Below, piece by piece: positions 39,927 to 46,748 of a stretch of DNA of 48,396 nt (position 1 is its first letter; each line of letters starts with the position of its first letter). Origin of the DNA: an uncultured Oscillospiraceae bacterium (GTDB lineage Bacteria > Bacillota > Clostridia > Oscillospirales > Ruminococcaceae); NCBI GenBank assembly GCA_934488695.1, contig CAKSSH010000007.1, positions 1-48,396 of the forward strand. Reading direction: 5' to 3'. Below the pieces are notes generated by a model that worked only from the letters and a program-made list of their open reading frames with translations, ran no database searches and had not been told where the DNA came from. A program made the position numbers and the translations under genes.

Positions 39927-40511
39927 TTACCATTTCCGAAAGCTTGCGGTAACCTTTCCCAAAACAATCAATCGCTCTTTTTCAGAAATACAGGTGCTTT
40001 CATATTTCGGATTAAAGGGTAGCAAAATCATGGATTTTCCGGTTTTTATGATTCTGCGCAGCGTGACGGGACTGTCTTTGAAAATCACTGCGGCGAGATC
40101 GTTGTTCGTCACTGCGGCTTGCCGTCGTATCAAAACCAGATCCCCTTTTTCAATTTGCGGCTGCATGCTTGTGTCGTGCATTTTAAAATACAGATAATCG
40201 CTCGGAGCGCCGAAGTCAATAATTTTCTTTTGCGGCGTATAGGTGAAATCCATCTGTCCTTGTGAGAGGGTGACTGATTGCAGGAGCGGAACGCTGATCG
40301 AAGAGTGTTCTGCCGACGGGCGGCGTTCGGCTCTAAGCAGACAGTCAATGGAAACCCCGAAAAAATCCGAGGCTTTTCGCAATACCTCATAGGACGCCTC
40401 TCGTTTTTCGTTTTCATACAGGGAAACGCAGCTTTCGGAAACGCCTAAAATATCGCCCATTTCTTTAAGAGACAGGCCACGCTCCTTGCGAAGCTCTTTA
40501 AAACAAAGCAT
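39927..40511 (-). CDS. XRE-family repressor with S24 (LexA/CI-like) C-terminal domain
   Basis: This 194-residue repressor has an N-terminal helix-turn-helix (KELRKERGLSLKEMGDILG followed by SESCVSLYENEK, residues 5-36) and a C-terminal S24 domain (about 95-190). The S24 catalytic Ser is kept (Ser115 in MHDTSMQPQIEKGDLVLI), but the Lys partner is replaced by Arg152 (SPVTLRRII). Self-cleavage is thus doubtful, though Arg at this place is seen in some repressors. ATG 40511 follows AAAGGAG. It is divergent from the Cys-rich gene, and a palindrome covers both -35 boxes, so it probably represses itself and its neighbour. Confidence 0.85.
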   Translation of the reverse strand: MLCFKELRKERGLSLKEMGDILGVSESCVSLYENEKREASYEVLRKASDFFGVSIDCLLRAERRPSAEHSSISVPLLQSVTLSQGQMDFTYTPQKKIIDFGAPSDYLYFKMHDTSMQPQIEKGDLVLIRRQAAVTNNDLAAVIFKDSPVTLRRIIKTGKSMILLPFNPKYESTCISEKERLIVLGKVTASFRKW

Positions 40512-40550
40512 TGGTTTTTCTCCTTTACAACGAAAAATGTCTTTTTCTAT

Positions 40551-40626
40551 AGAATACCACCTTCTTTGCGAAATGTCAATAATTTTTAAAAAACATATTG
40601 ACATTTTGACGAGTAAGCGATAAAAT
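40551..40626. promoter_or_regulatory. divergent promoters with a shared operator palindrome
   Basis: Minus-strand promoter: TTGACA (40579-40574), 17 bp, TATTCT (40556-40551), for the repressor gene. Plus-strand promoter: TTGACA (40598-40603), 17 bp, TAAAAT (40621-40626), for the Cys-rich protein gene. An 11-bp inverted repeat, AAATGTCAATA (40571-40581) and TATTGACATTT (40596-40606), contains both -35 boxes. A further AAATGTC half-site lies at 40535-40541, downstream of the repressor start point. Confidence 0.8.
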
Positions 40627-40679
40627 AGAGCGGAAAAATATGCGCAACACAATGTGTTCGGTAAAGGGGTGTGAGAGGC

Positions 40680-41201
40680 GTGAGAGGGAATCGGCCTGTT
40701 TGTGACAGGGATTGTTTCCATTGCAAATTCGATGACTGCATCAATGACCGCCTTGAGATTGAGGACTATTTGGAGTCGGAAAAAATCGATAAAACCATTA
40801 TAGATGCACCCCGGCAAAAAAGAAGCCGAAAAATGACGGAAAAGGCCCGACTTCGCAAAAAAGAATATCATTTGAAAAATGCAGAGGGAAAGGCATCCTA
40901 CGCGAAGGCGTACTACGAGCTGAATCGGGAATACTATTCGCGTTACCGCGCAGAAAATCGGGACCGAAAGAGCGCTTATGATCGGCGTTATTTTGAAGAA
41001 AATCGGGAGCGGATCAGTCAAAAGAATCGAGCATACGGCGAACAAAATAAGGAACGCCTGCGACAGCGGCACCGGCAGTGGCGCGAGGAGAATCGAGAAA
41101 AGATTCGCGCATACCAGCGGGAATATTATCAGCGAAAAAAATCGGCGGAAACAGCGGAGAAGAGCATTGCCGAGTGTCCGTCGGAAAACCGTGATGATTG
41201 A
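40680..41201 (+). CDS. Cys-rich protein with charged Tyr/Asn/Arg/Glu repeats, function unknown
   Basis: This roughly 173-residue protein has a Cys cluster at the N-terminus (CDRDCFHCKFDDCIND, four Cys, possibly a metal site) and then a long, very charged region with a repeating pattern of about 11-13 residues such as YYELNREYYSRYRAENR, YFEENRERISQKNR and WREENREKIRAYQREYY. The repeats are probably helical and basic, suggesting nucleic-acid binding. Proteins of this type recur in Clostridia, often unassigned. The start is GTG 40680 or 40671; AAAGGGG lies 10 or 1 nt upstream respectively. It is controlled with the divergent repressor. Confidence 0.75.
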   Translation: MRGNRPVCDRDCFHCKFDDCINDRLEIEDYLESEKIDKTIIDAPRQKRSRKMTEKARLRKKEYHLKNAEGKASYAKAYYELNREYYSRYRAENRDRKSAYDRRYFEENRERISQKNRAYGEQNKERLRQRHRQWREENREKIRAYQREYYQRKKSAETAEKSIAECPSENRDD

Positions 41202-41249
41202 CTTTTCGGGTGTAAAATGATATACTCAAGGCAGAGAAGGAGGGATTCG

Positions 41250-42128
41250 ATGAGAAAACGCTTTGTGTTGTGGACCCTGTTTTTATGCCTTGTTGTTTTT
41301 CTGTGCGGTTGCGGTAAGGCGATGGATGGCAATAGTTACCGAAAATCTGTGGAAACAGACGGCATTTTGGAGGATCAGGCGTCGCAGGCCGGAGATCGGC
41401 CGGAAGAAAAAGCATCATTTGTGCAGCGCAAGCTGATTCGGACCGTTTCCCTGGAAATCGAAACGGTAAACTATGATGATTATATGGCAAAACTGCGTCA
41501 GGAAATTGCCGGCAGCGGCGGTTATATTGAAAAAATGCAGGAATACGGTGTTTCAAGCCATCGAGATCTGCGCAGCTGCAGCATGACAGCTCGAATCCCG
41601 GCCGACCGGTTGGATGATTTTTTAAACAAAGCCGGCGACGGTGCAAGCATTATCAGCCGCAGTGAAAATACGAAGGATGTAACCGAAACGTATACGGATA
41701 CAAAGGCTCGTCTTGCGGTAATGCGTGCTGAGGAGGAAAGCTTGACGGCGCTTCTGAAAAAGGCCGAAAAGGTTGAGGAAATCATTCAGGTGCGCGATCG
41801 GTTGACACAGGTGCGCAGTGATATTGAGGCGTATGAGGCTATCCTAAAAAGCTATGATAGTCTTGTCTCTTACAGCACGGTGTCTATTTCGGCCCGGGAG
41901 GTCACGAGAGAGAGCGCCGATGAGTCGGTTTGGCGCCGAATCGGCAACAATCTTTCGGATAACTTCTCGGCGCTGGGTGTCTTTTTCGTTGAGTCCTTTG
42001 TTTTTGTACTGTCGGCACTACCGTTTTTGCTGATGCTTGCCGCTGTGGTGCTTATCATTTTGCTGTTTGCGGTTTTCCTGCCGCGTCGTCGCAAAAAGAA
42101 AGCACAGCAGAAAGAAACCGAAAAATAA
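41250..42128 (+). CDS. DUF4349 lipoprotein with C-terminal membrane helix
   Basis: This 292-residue protein has a signal peptide with a lipobox-like end (VVFLCGCG, Cys about residue 20), a DUF4349 domain (about 60-215: RKLIRTVSLEIETVNYDDY, MTARIPADRLDDFL, RSENTKDVTETYTDTKARL) with a coiled coil (EEIIQVRDRLTQVRSDIE), and a C-terminal transmembrane helix (about 250-280) followed by a very basic tail (RRRKKKAQQK). It is thus tethered at both ends outside the cell. Function of DUF4349 is unknown. ATG 41250 follows GGAGGG. A terminator follows. Confidence 0.88.
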   Translation: MRKRFVLWTLFLCLVVFLCGCGKAMDGNSYRKSVETDGILEDQASQAGDRPEEKASFVQRKLIRTVSLEIETVNYDDYMAKLRQEIAGSGGYIEKMQEYGVSSHRDLRSCSMTARIPADRLDDFLNKAGDGASIISRSENTKDVTETYTDTKARLAVMRAEEESLTALLKKAEKVEEIIQVRDRLTQVRSDIEAYEAILKSYDSLVSYSTVSISAREVTRESADESVWRRIGNNLSDNFSALGVFFVESFVFVLSALPFLLMLAAVVLIILLFAVFLPRRRKKKAQQKETEK

Positions 42129-42132
42129 ATTT

Positions 42133-42166
42133 AAAACCGGTGCAGTTTTTCTGCACCGGTTTTTTT
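42133..42166 (+). terminator. Rho-independent terminator after the DUF4349 gene
   Basis: AAAACCGGTGCAG (42133-42145) pairs with CTGCACCGGTTTT (42151-42163) around T5, with further T residues. Confidence 0.93.
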
Positions 42167-42203
42167 GCAAGACTGCGGCGCGGCGACCGCGGTGCAGTCT
42201 TGC
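42167..42203. repeat. second hairpin directly after the terminator
   Basis: GCAAGACTGC (42167-42176) pairs with GCAGTCTTGC (42194-42203); inside it CGCGG (42179-42183) pairs with CCGCG (42187-42191). It begins right after the terminator T tract and has no gene around it; 42204-42345 shows nothing else recognisable. Confidence 0.6.
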
Positions 42204-42345
42204 ACTCGGTCTTGCCGGCTATATGCAGCGCCGCAATTTTACACATGCTTCTGTGCGGCTTGCGTTCCTGTATGCACCGTTGTGATAAGGCTCTGTATCT
42301 AAGATGAGTAAGGGGAGCGGTGTGAACGGCGGTTTTTATAAAATT

Positions 42346-42372
42346 CGGCGCCTATCAAAAAGATAGGCGCCG
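42346..42372 (-). terminator. terminator of ddh
   Basis: CGGCGCCTATC (42346-42356) pairs with GATAGGCGCCG (42362-42372) around A5. It lies 28 bp past the ddh stop on the minus strand; the U tract is weak (AATTTTAT). Confidence 0.7.
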
Positions 42373-42399
42373 TCATGTTTTTTAAAAATGTTTTAGGAT

Positions 42400-43383
42400 C
42401 TACAAAAGCTCTGCACGCAGGGCGGCGCCGCTTTTCGGGGAAAGATAGGCCGGCGGAATGTCCAAAACGCTTTTGCAGCCGAATTGTCCTGCCTCAAAAA
42501 GCCGCACAGCGGCGCGGGCATAAGCGACCAGAACACTGGCGGTAAACTCCGGGTTAGAGTCCAAAGAAAGGCGGTATTCGACCAGATGATGGTGCTCGCC
42601 CTGCACGCCGGTTCTGCCGCTGCGAATAACAAACCCGCCGTGTGGCAGGCCGGAATGTTCGCGGCGCATTTCCTCCTCGGAAATGAAATGGACTGTCGTG
42701 TCATAATCGGCAAAATAATTGGGCATGGTAACAATTTCCTGACGAATCTTTTCGGTGTCGGCTCCCGGCTTTGCCACCACGTAACATTCCCGGGTGTGTT
42801 TCTGACGGGTTGTCAGCTCCGGCTCACTGCCGCTGCGCACAGCGTTCAGTGCGGCGTCTACCGGAATTGTATATTGGCGTGCGTCCAACACGCCGTCAAT
42901 TCGGCGAATAGCGTCGGAATGTCCCTGACTGACACCCTTGCCCCAAAAAGTGTAATCCCGGCCCTGCGGCAAAATTGCCGAGGCATATAGGCGATTTAAG
43001 GAAAACAGGCCCGGATCCCAACCGACCGAAATGATTCCGACGGTGCCGGCCTTTTTGGCGGCCGCATCAACATTTTTAAAGTGCTCGGGGATTTTAGCGT
43101 GGGTATCAAAGCTATCCACCACATTGAACATGGTAGCCAACTGCGGCGTTTGTACCGGCAGGTCGGTAGCGCTGCCGCCGCAGAGAATCATCACATCGAT
43201 TGCATCACGCAGAGAGGGGGCCTTTTCGACCGAATACACCGGAACGTCTTTTGAAATAATGGAAACGGTTTTGGGGTCCCGTCTTGTGAAAACCGCTACC
43301 AGCTGCACATCATCCGCTTGACGAACGGCACATTCCACGCCGCGCCCGAGATTCCCGTACCCGTAAATACCGACTCGAATCAT
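42400..43383 (-). CDS. ddh: meso-diaminopimelate D-dehydrogenase
   Basis: This 327-residue NADPH-dependent enzyme makes meso-DAP from tetrahydrodipicolinate and ammonia in one step, supplying lysine and peptidoglycan. The Rossmann motif is VGIYGYGNLGRGVECA (about 4-19), followed by FTRRDPKTV (NADP phosphate contact) and the DAP-site segments SVGWDPGLFSLNR, FWGKGVSQGHSDAIRR and HGGFVIRSGRT. ATG 43383 follows AAAGGAG. It stands alone; the one-step route may replace the longer dapL or succinylase routes. The lysine riboswitch 2.2 kb away regulates transport, not this gene. Confidence 0.95.
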   Translation of the reverse strand: MIRVGIYGYGNLGRGVECAVRQADDVQLVAVFTRRDPKTVSIISKDVPVYSVEKAPSLRDAIDVMILCGGSATDLPVQTPQLATMFNVVDSFDTHAKIPEHFKNVDAAAKKAGTVGIISVGWDPGLFSLNRLYASAILPQGRDYTFWGKGVSQGHSDAIRRIDGVLDARQYTIPVDAALNAVRSGSEPELTTRQKHTRECYVVAKPGADTEKIRQEIVTMPNYFADYDTTVHFISEEEMRREHSGLPHGGFVIRSGRTGVQGEHHHLVEYRLSLDSNPEFTASVLVAYARAAVRLFEAGQFGCKSVLDIPPAYLSPKSGAALRAELL

Positions 43384-43414
43384 AATCAAAAGCTCCTTTT
43401 ATTTTTTCAGAAAT

Positions 43415-43443
43415 ATTATAGTCTCCTTTTTTTAAAAACGCAA
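43415..43443 (-). promoter_or_regulatory. sigma-A type promoter of ddh
   Basis: On the minus strand TTGCGT (43443-43438) and TATAAT (43420-43415) are 17 bp apart, about 32 bp upstream of the ddh ATG. Confidence 0.7.
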
Positions 43444-43511
43444 GACCCTTTGTGCAAAAAAACGTTTTTTTCGTCACCGCGTATGCCGGTAAATCATAAG
43501 ATGAAGTAGAG

Positions 43512-43533
43512 CTGCGCCGCTGCGCAGTTTTTT
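43512..43533 (+). terminator. terminator-like hairpin in the cotJ leader
   Basis: CTGCGC (43512-43517), loop CGCT and GCGCAG (43522-43527) are followed by six T residues. It is placed about 10 bp before the cotJA ribosome site, so it may insulate or attenuate the operon. Confidence 0.55.
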
Positions 43534-43558
43534 GTAAAACGGAAAGGAGTTTATCAGC

Positions 43559-43750
43559 GTGGAAAAACAAACAACCCCTTGCACCGGCAGTGTTTGCAAT
43601 GTCCCGCAGGACCGGTGTTCTTTGGCTATGGCTTTTGTGCCGTGGCAAAAATTTGAAGAAATGTATGCCGATGAAATGGCTTTTTCGTCCGGCACGGCTT
43701 TTCCGTCTTTGGATTTGCCGTTTTACGGAAGGGGGCCATTGTGTGAATGA
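43559..43750 (+). CDS. cotJA: spore coat associated protein CotJA
   Basis: This 63-residue protein has the CotJA core LAMAFVPWQKFEEMY, then GTAFPSLDLPFYG, typical of the family. CotJA is made in the mother cell and needed for placing CotJC in the spore coat in B. subtilis. It carries several cysteines near the N-terminus. The start is GTG 43559 with GGAAAGGAG 9 nt upstream. It overlaps cotJB by 8 bp, forming the cotJABC operon. A SigE promoter would be expected upstream; CATAAGAT near 43495 is a weak -10 candidate only. Confidence 0.92.
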   Translation: MEKQTTPCTGSVCNVPQDRCSLAMAFVPWQKFEEMYADEMAFSSGTAFPSLDLPFYGRGPLCE

Positions 43751-43997
43751 AAAACAACGCTTGCTGCAGCGTGTGCAGATGTTTGATTTTATCTTAGACG
43801 AGTTGAATCTTTTTCTGGATACGCACCCCGGCGACCAAAATGCCATCGCTTATTTTAACCGATATCAGTATCTGAAGAATGCTGCGGCAAATGAGTATAT
43901 TACACAATTTGGTCCGCTGCGTGCCGAGGATTTTGCCGGCGGAGAGTCTTTTGACTGGATACAAGGCCCGTGGCCGTGGGAAAGAGAGGGAAACTAA
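43743..43997 (+). CDS. cotJB: spore coat protein CotJB
   Basis: This 84-residue protein matches CotJB: LLQRVQMFDFILDELNLFLDT leads to the segment LFLDTHPGDQNAIAYFNRY, then YITQFGPLRAEDF. CotJB acts with CotJA and CotJC in the inner spore coat. The GTG 43743 start overlaps the end of cotJA, with GGAAGGGGG 7 nt upstream. It ends directly at the start of cotJC. The tail includes DWIQGPWPWE, the usual 'WxxgPWPW' end. Confidence 0.93.
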   Translation: MNEKQRLLQRVQMFDFILDELNLFLDTHPGDQNAIAYFNRYQYLKNAAANEYITQFGPLRAEDFAGGESFDWIQGPWPWEREGN

Positions 43998-44240
43998 ATG
44001 TGGACTTATGATAAAAAGCTGCAATATCCGGTCAAGATTGCAGAGAAAAATCCCAAGCTTGCCATGGCGATCATCAGTCAGCTGGGCGGACCGGACGGAG
44101 AGCTCAGCGCGTCGCTGCGTTATTTAAACCAGCGTTACAGCGCCCCCTACGATGAGGTTCGGGCAACTTTGACCGATATCGGTAGAGAAGCAGCGCCAGC
44201 CCGTTTTATAGAGACCGGCTGCGCCAAGTCTCGGAAATAA
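43998..44240 (+). pseudogene. cotJC: cotJC, interrupted after about 62 codons
   Basis: The first 62 residues (MWTYDKKLQYPVKI, LGGPDGELSASLRYLNQRYS, ATLTDIG) match the start of CotJC, a manganese-catalase-like coat protein of about 190 residues. Full-length relatives continue GTEELAH or GTEEFAH with metal-binding residues, but here the frame runs on as REAAPARFIETGCAKSRK to a stop at 44240. The match ends at Gly62 (codon 44181-44183). The foreign sequence then carries a serine recombinase in the opposite direction. The 3' two-thirds of cotJC is not in the window. As it stands the product could not be a catalase. Confidence 0.9.
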
Positions 44241-45490
44241 ACTTGTATTTCTTCCGGAAAAAGGATGATTTTATCGACAATTTCCGCATAATGGCTTTCC
44301 GCACCCTCTTGTGCTGCGTCAGCCGGAAAATCGGCAGCGGAACAGGCCGCGCGCAACACATCCAGTAAAAGCGAAAGGCGAATGCTTTTGTTTCGGCAGC
44401 CGACCTGCTGACCCGCTTCGTTCCGATGCGGTGCGCCGTTTCGTGCGGCGTTTGCACAGCGAAAGGTGCGCCGAATGCTGCCGTCTTGACGTTGTGCAAT
44501 GCGGGATACATAGGTTGCTCCGCATTCGCCGCATTTAATTTTGCCGGAAAGCGGGTAGCGCCGACGGTATTTATCTTTTGTGGTGCCGGGGTTTCCTCGT
44601 TCGGCTAAAAGGCGACCCGCCTGTTCAAAAAGCATGCGGGACACAATGGGGGTGTGATGATTTCGGATGATGACAAAGTCCTCCTGTCCGTGGTTGTACT
44701 TTTTTTTATGGGATAAAAAATCCGGCGTATAGGTCTTTTTTTGGACCAAATCTCCGCAGTATTTTTCGTTTTTTAGAATCCGCAAAATCACGCTGGGGTG
44801 CCACCGCGCCGCCTGTGGCGGCATAAAGCCTTCGGCCGTAAGCTCCCGGGCAATTGTATGTGTGCTTTTGCCTTCTTCAATGTATTTTTTAAAAATTTGC
44901 CGAACAACTGCGGCTCCTTTTTGATTTATGTACATTTTTCCGCCGCGGATATCGTATCCCAGCATACTTCTCCCAAACACAACACCCTGTTCCATGCGAC
45001 GCTTTTGCCCCCATTTGACACGCTGAGAAATACGCCGACTCTCCTCCTGGGCGACCGACGCCATAACCGTCAGCCTCAGCTCGGCGTCGCCGTCCAGCGT
45101 GTTAATTCCGTCGTTTAAAAAAAGAACGCCGACGCCGTACTTTTTAAGCTCTCGCGTGTAATAAATGCTGTCCAGCGTATTGCGTGCAAATCGGGATATT
45201 TCTTTGGTCAGAAGGGTGTCAAAGGCACCCCGGCGTGCGCAGTCCAGCATTTTTAAAAACGCCGTACGTTTAGCGGTTTCGGTGCCCGAGACGCCCTCGT
45301 CGGCAAAAATTTCATATAATTTCCAGTCCGGGTGTCGCCGGATGTACTCGGTAAAAAAACGTTTTTGGCTTTCAAAGGAATTGGCCTGATCTGCGTGGTC
45401 GGTCGACACCCGGCAATAAGCGGCAACAACGGCAGGCACTTTTTTAAGACCGCGTGCGGCATTCATTTGTTCATAATCTTCAAGGCTCAT
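44147..45490 (-). CDS. large serine recombinase at the cotJC junction
   Basis: This 447-residue site-specific recombinase has an N-terminal resolvase domain with the catalytic Ser in AYCRVSTDHADQANSFESQK, shown here as AAYCRVSTDHADQANS (about residues 24-39), and LLTKEISRFARNTLDS, then the Recombinase domain (about 185-290: GYDIRGGKMYINQ, IARELTAEGF, ILRILKNEKYCGDLVQKKTY) and a zinc beta-ribbon (CGECGATY, FRCANAA, CRNKSI). ATG 45490 follows GGGAGGG; an open frame further upstream lacks support. Its final 11 or so residues are read from cotJC DNA in antisense, so the C-terminus changes when the element excises. It probably integrated into, and may excise from, cotJC. Confidence 0.9.
   Translation of the reverse strand: MSLEDYEQMNAARGLKKVPAVVAAYCRVSTDHADQANSFESQKRFFTEYIRRHPDWKLYEIFADEGVSGTETAKRTAFLKMLDCARRGAFDTLLTKEISRFARNTLDSIYYTRELKKYGVGVLFLNDGINTLDGDAELRLTVMASVAQEESRRISQRVKWGQKRRMEQGVVFGRSMLGYDIRGGKMYINQKGAAVVRQIFKKYIEEGKSTHTIARELTAEGFMPPQAARWHPSVILRILKNEKYCGDLVQKKTYTPDFLSHKKKYNHGQEDFVIIRNHHTPIVSRMLFEQAGRLLAERGNPGTTKDKYRRRYPLSGKIKCGECGATYVSRIAQRQDGSIRRTFRCANAARNGAPHRNEAGQQVGCRNKSIRLSLLLDVLRAACSAADFPADAAQEGAESHYAEIVDKIILFPEEIQVYFRDLAQPVSIKRAGAASLPISVKVARTSS
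44165..44195. mobile_element. insertion junction in cotJC (proposed attL)
   Basis: The host cotJC sequence is recognisable up to about 44183 and foreign sequence follows. A serine recombinase would cut at a 2-bp core near GATATCGGTA (44176-44185). The bounds are inferred from where CotJC similarity ends. GGTAGAGAAGC here (44181-44191) also occurs at 48320-48330. Confidence 0.6.
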
Positions 45491-45560
45491 GTTTTTCCCT
45501 CCCGTATTCCAATGTATGCGGCAAAAAGCAGGCGTCATGCCGCAAAAAAACAAAAAAGTG

Positions 45561-45589
45561 TTGACAAATGCAAAAACGTGGGGTATAAT
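45561..45589 (+). promoter_or_regulatory. consensus promoter of the lysine-riboswitch operon
   Basis: A perfect TTGACA (45561-45566) and a perfect TATAAT (45584-45589) are 17 bp apart, about 15 bp before the riboswitch. Confidence 0.92.
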
Positions 45590-45606
45590 GACAAAAAATA
45601 AAGTTT

Positions 45607-45771
45607 GATAGAGGTCGCGGATCGAATGAGTATTTCCGCAGCAGTCGCCGGCAAGCGGCTGCGGGGAAAAAGGTCGCTTCGCCGAAGTGGTTTTGCGGTT
45701 GCCGCCGGAAAATTGCTGGGACCGATGCTGAAAAAGCACGGTACTGTCACATTGAATGTGGAGCGCTATCT
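45607..45771 (+). promoter_or_regulatory. lysine riboswitch (L-box)
   Basis: Conserved lysine-riboswitch blocks occur in order: GATAGAGGTCGCGG (45607-45620), ATGAGTAT (45626-45633), GGGGAAAAAGG (about 45662), TCGCCGAAG (about 45677), TTGCTGGG (about 45712), CTGTCACATT (about 45744) and GAGCGCTATC (45761-45770). P1 forms between GATAG (45607-45611) and CTATC (45766-45770). These match the B. subtilis lysC leader closely. Together with the terminator downstream it should shut off the operon when lysine is abundant. Confidence 0.93.
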
Positions 45772-45813
45772 GAATTTCCGTTTTTCCTTTCTTTTTTGGA
45801 AAAATCAGAATGA

Positions 45814-45850
45814 AAAGCCTGCAGCTTCAATGTGAGCTGCAGGCTTTGTT
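45814..45850 (+). terminator. expression-platform terminator of the lysine riboswitch
   Basis: AAAGCCTGCAGCT (45814-45826) pairs with AGCTGCAGGCTTT (45835-45847), followed by GTTACGTTT. The U tract is short; it ends just before the ribosome site of the transporter gene, so it could also act by hiding that region. Confidence 0.7.
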
Positions 45851-45872
45851 ACGTTTAAAGGAGATGGAAAAA

Positions 45873-46715
45873 ATGAAAAACATGAAAAAACTCATAGCGC
45901 TTTTCTCCGCCGTGCTTTGCGTTGCTATGCTGGCCGGCTGCAGCGGTAAGGTCGCCAAAACCGGGGTTGAGGACGGGGTGTTGACGGTTGCCATGGAGTG
46001 CTCCTATGCGCCGTATAACTGGACTCAGGCAGACAACTCAAACGGTGCGGTGCCCATTAAGGATTCAAACGATTATGCGAACGGCTATGATGTTATGATG
46101 GCCAAGAAGATTTGTGAGGCCAACGGTTGGGAACTGGAGATCGTCCGCCTGGATTGGGACTCGTTGGTGCCCGCGGTACAGACCGGACGGGTTGACGCGG
46201 TAATTGCCGGTCAGTCCATGACGGAAAAGCGGATGAAAAAGGTGGACTTTGCCGGCCCGTATCTCTATGCCAGTATTGTCTGCATGACGAAAAAAGACAG
46301 CAAGTATGCCAATGCTACCAATTTCTCCGACCTTGCCGGAGCCAAATGCACCTCGCAGCTTGGCACCATCTGGTATGACACCTGCCTGCCGCAGATAAAG
46401 GACGCAGTGCTTTTGACGGCGCAGGAGACAGCGGCTTCTATGCTCATGGCTTTGGAGACCGGTGCAGTAGATTTTATCTGCACGGATAGGCCGACGGCAC
46501 AGGGCGCCATGATTGCTTATGATGATCTGACGGTGCTGAATCTTGCCGAAGATGCTTTTCAGGTGGACGAGGGCGACATCAATATCGGTATTTCGATTAA
46601 AAAAGGCAACTCGGTGCTTCAGGATAAAATCAACAGCGTGCTTCAAGGGATGAGCGCAGATGATTTCAATGCCATGATGGCCGATGCTGCCAAGATTCAG
46701 CCGCTCGCCAAGTAA
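45873..46715 (+). CDS. amino-acid ABC transporter substrate-binding lipoprotein (probably lysine)
   Basis: This 280-residue periplasmic-binding-type protein (SBP_bac_3 family) has a signal peptide with the lipobox LAGC (Cys about residue 22). It then has TVAMECSYAPYNW (ligand-pocket start), YANGYDVMMAKKIC, DAVIAGQSMTEKRMKKVDF and a C-terminal IGISIKKGNSVLQDKIN. The family binds polar amino acids such as Lys, Arg, His or Gln; control by the lysine riboswitch points to lysine. ATG 45873 is 9 nt from AAAGGAG; ATG 45864 lies too close. It is the first gene of the three-gene importer operon. Confidence 0.9.
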   Translation: MKNMKKLIALFSAVLCVAMLAGCSGKVAKTGVEDGVLTVAMECSYAPYNWTQADNSNGAVPIKDSNDYANGYDVMMAKKICEANGWELEIVRLDWDSLVPAVQTGRVDAVIAGQSMTEKRMKKVDFAGPYLYASIVCMTKKDSKYANATNFSDLAGAKCTSQLGTIWYDTCLPQIKDAVLLTAQETAASMLMALETGAVDFICTDRPTAQGAMIAYDDLTVLNLAEDAFQVDEGDINIGISIKKGNSVLQDKINSVLQGMSADDFNAMMADAAKIQPLAK

Positions 46716-46748
46716 TTTGCTGTAGTAAGGAAACGGAGATAACACGTT

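Noticed and set aside
39968..41072. Long N-terminal extension of the S24 repressor
   Set aside because: It would cover the divergent promoters and the Cys-rich gene; ATG 40511 has a ribosome site and gives a standard HTH start.
45491..45739. N-terminal extension of the serine recombinase
   Set aside because: It runs through the riboswitch and its promoter on the opposite strand; ATG 45490 with GGGAGGG gives the normal resolvase start.
45605..45835. 76-codon frame on the plus strand
   Set aside because: The region is the lysine riboswitch; the peptide has no sense as a protein.
46578..46587. ATATCGGTA match to the cotJC junction inside the substrate-binding protein gene
   Set aside because: It is a 9-bp match explained by the coding sequence for Ile-Gly; the same motif also occurs near 14070, so it is chance.
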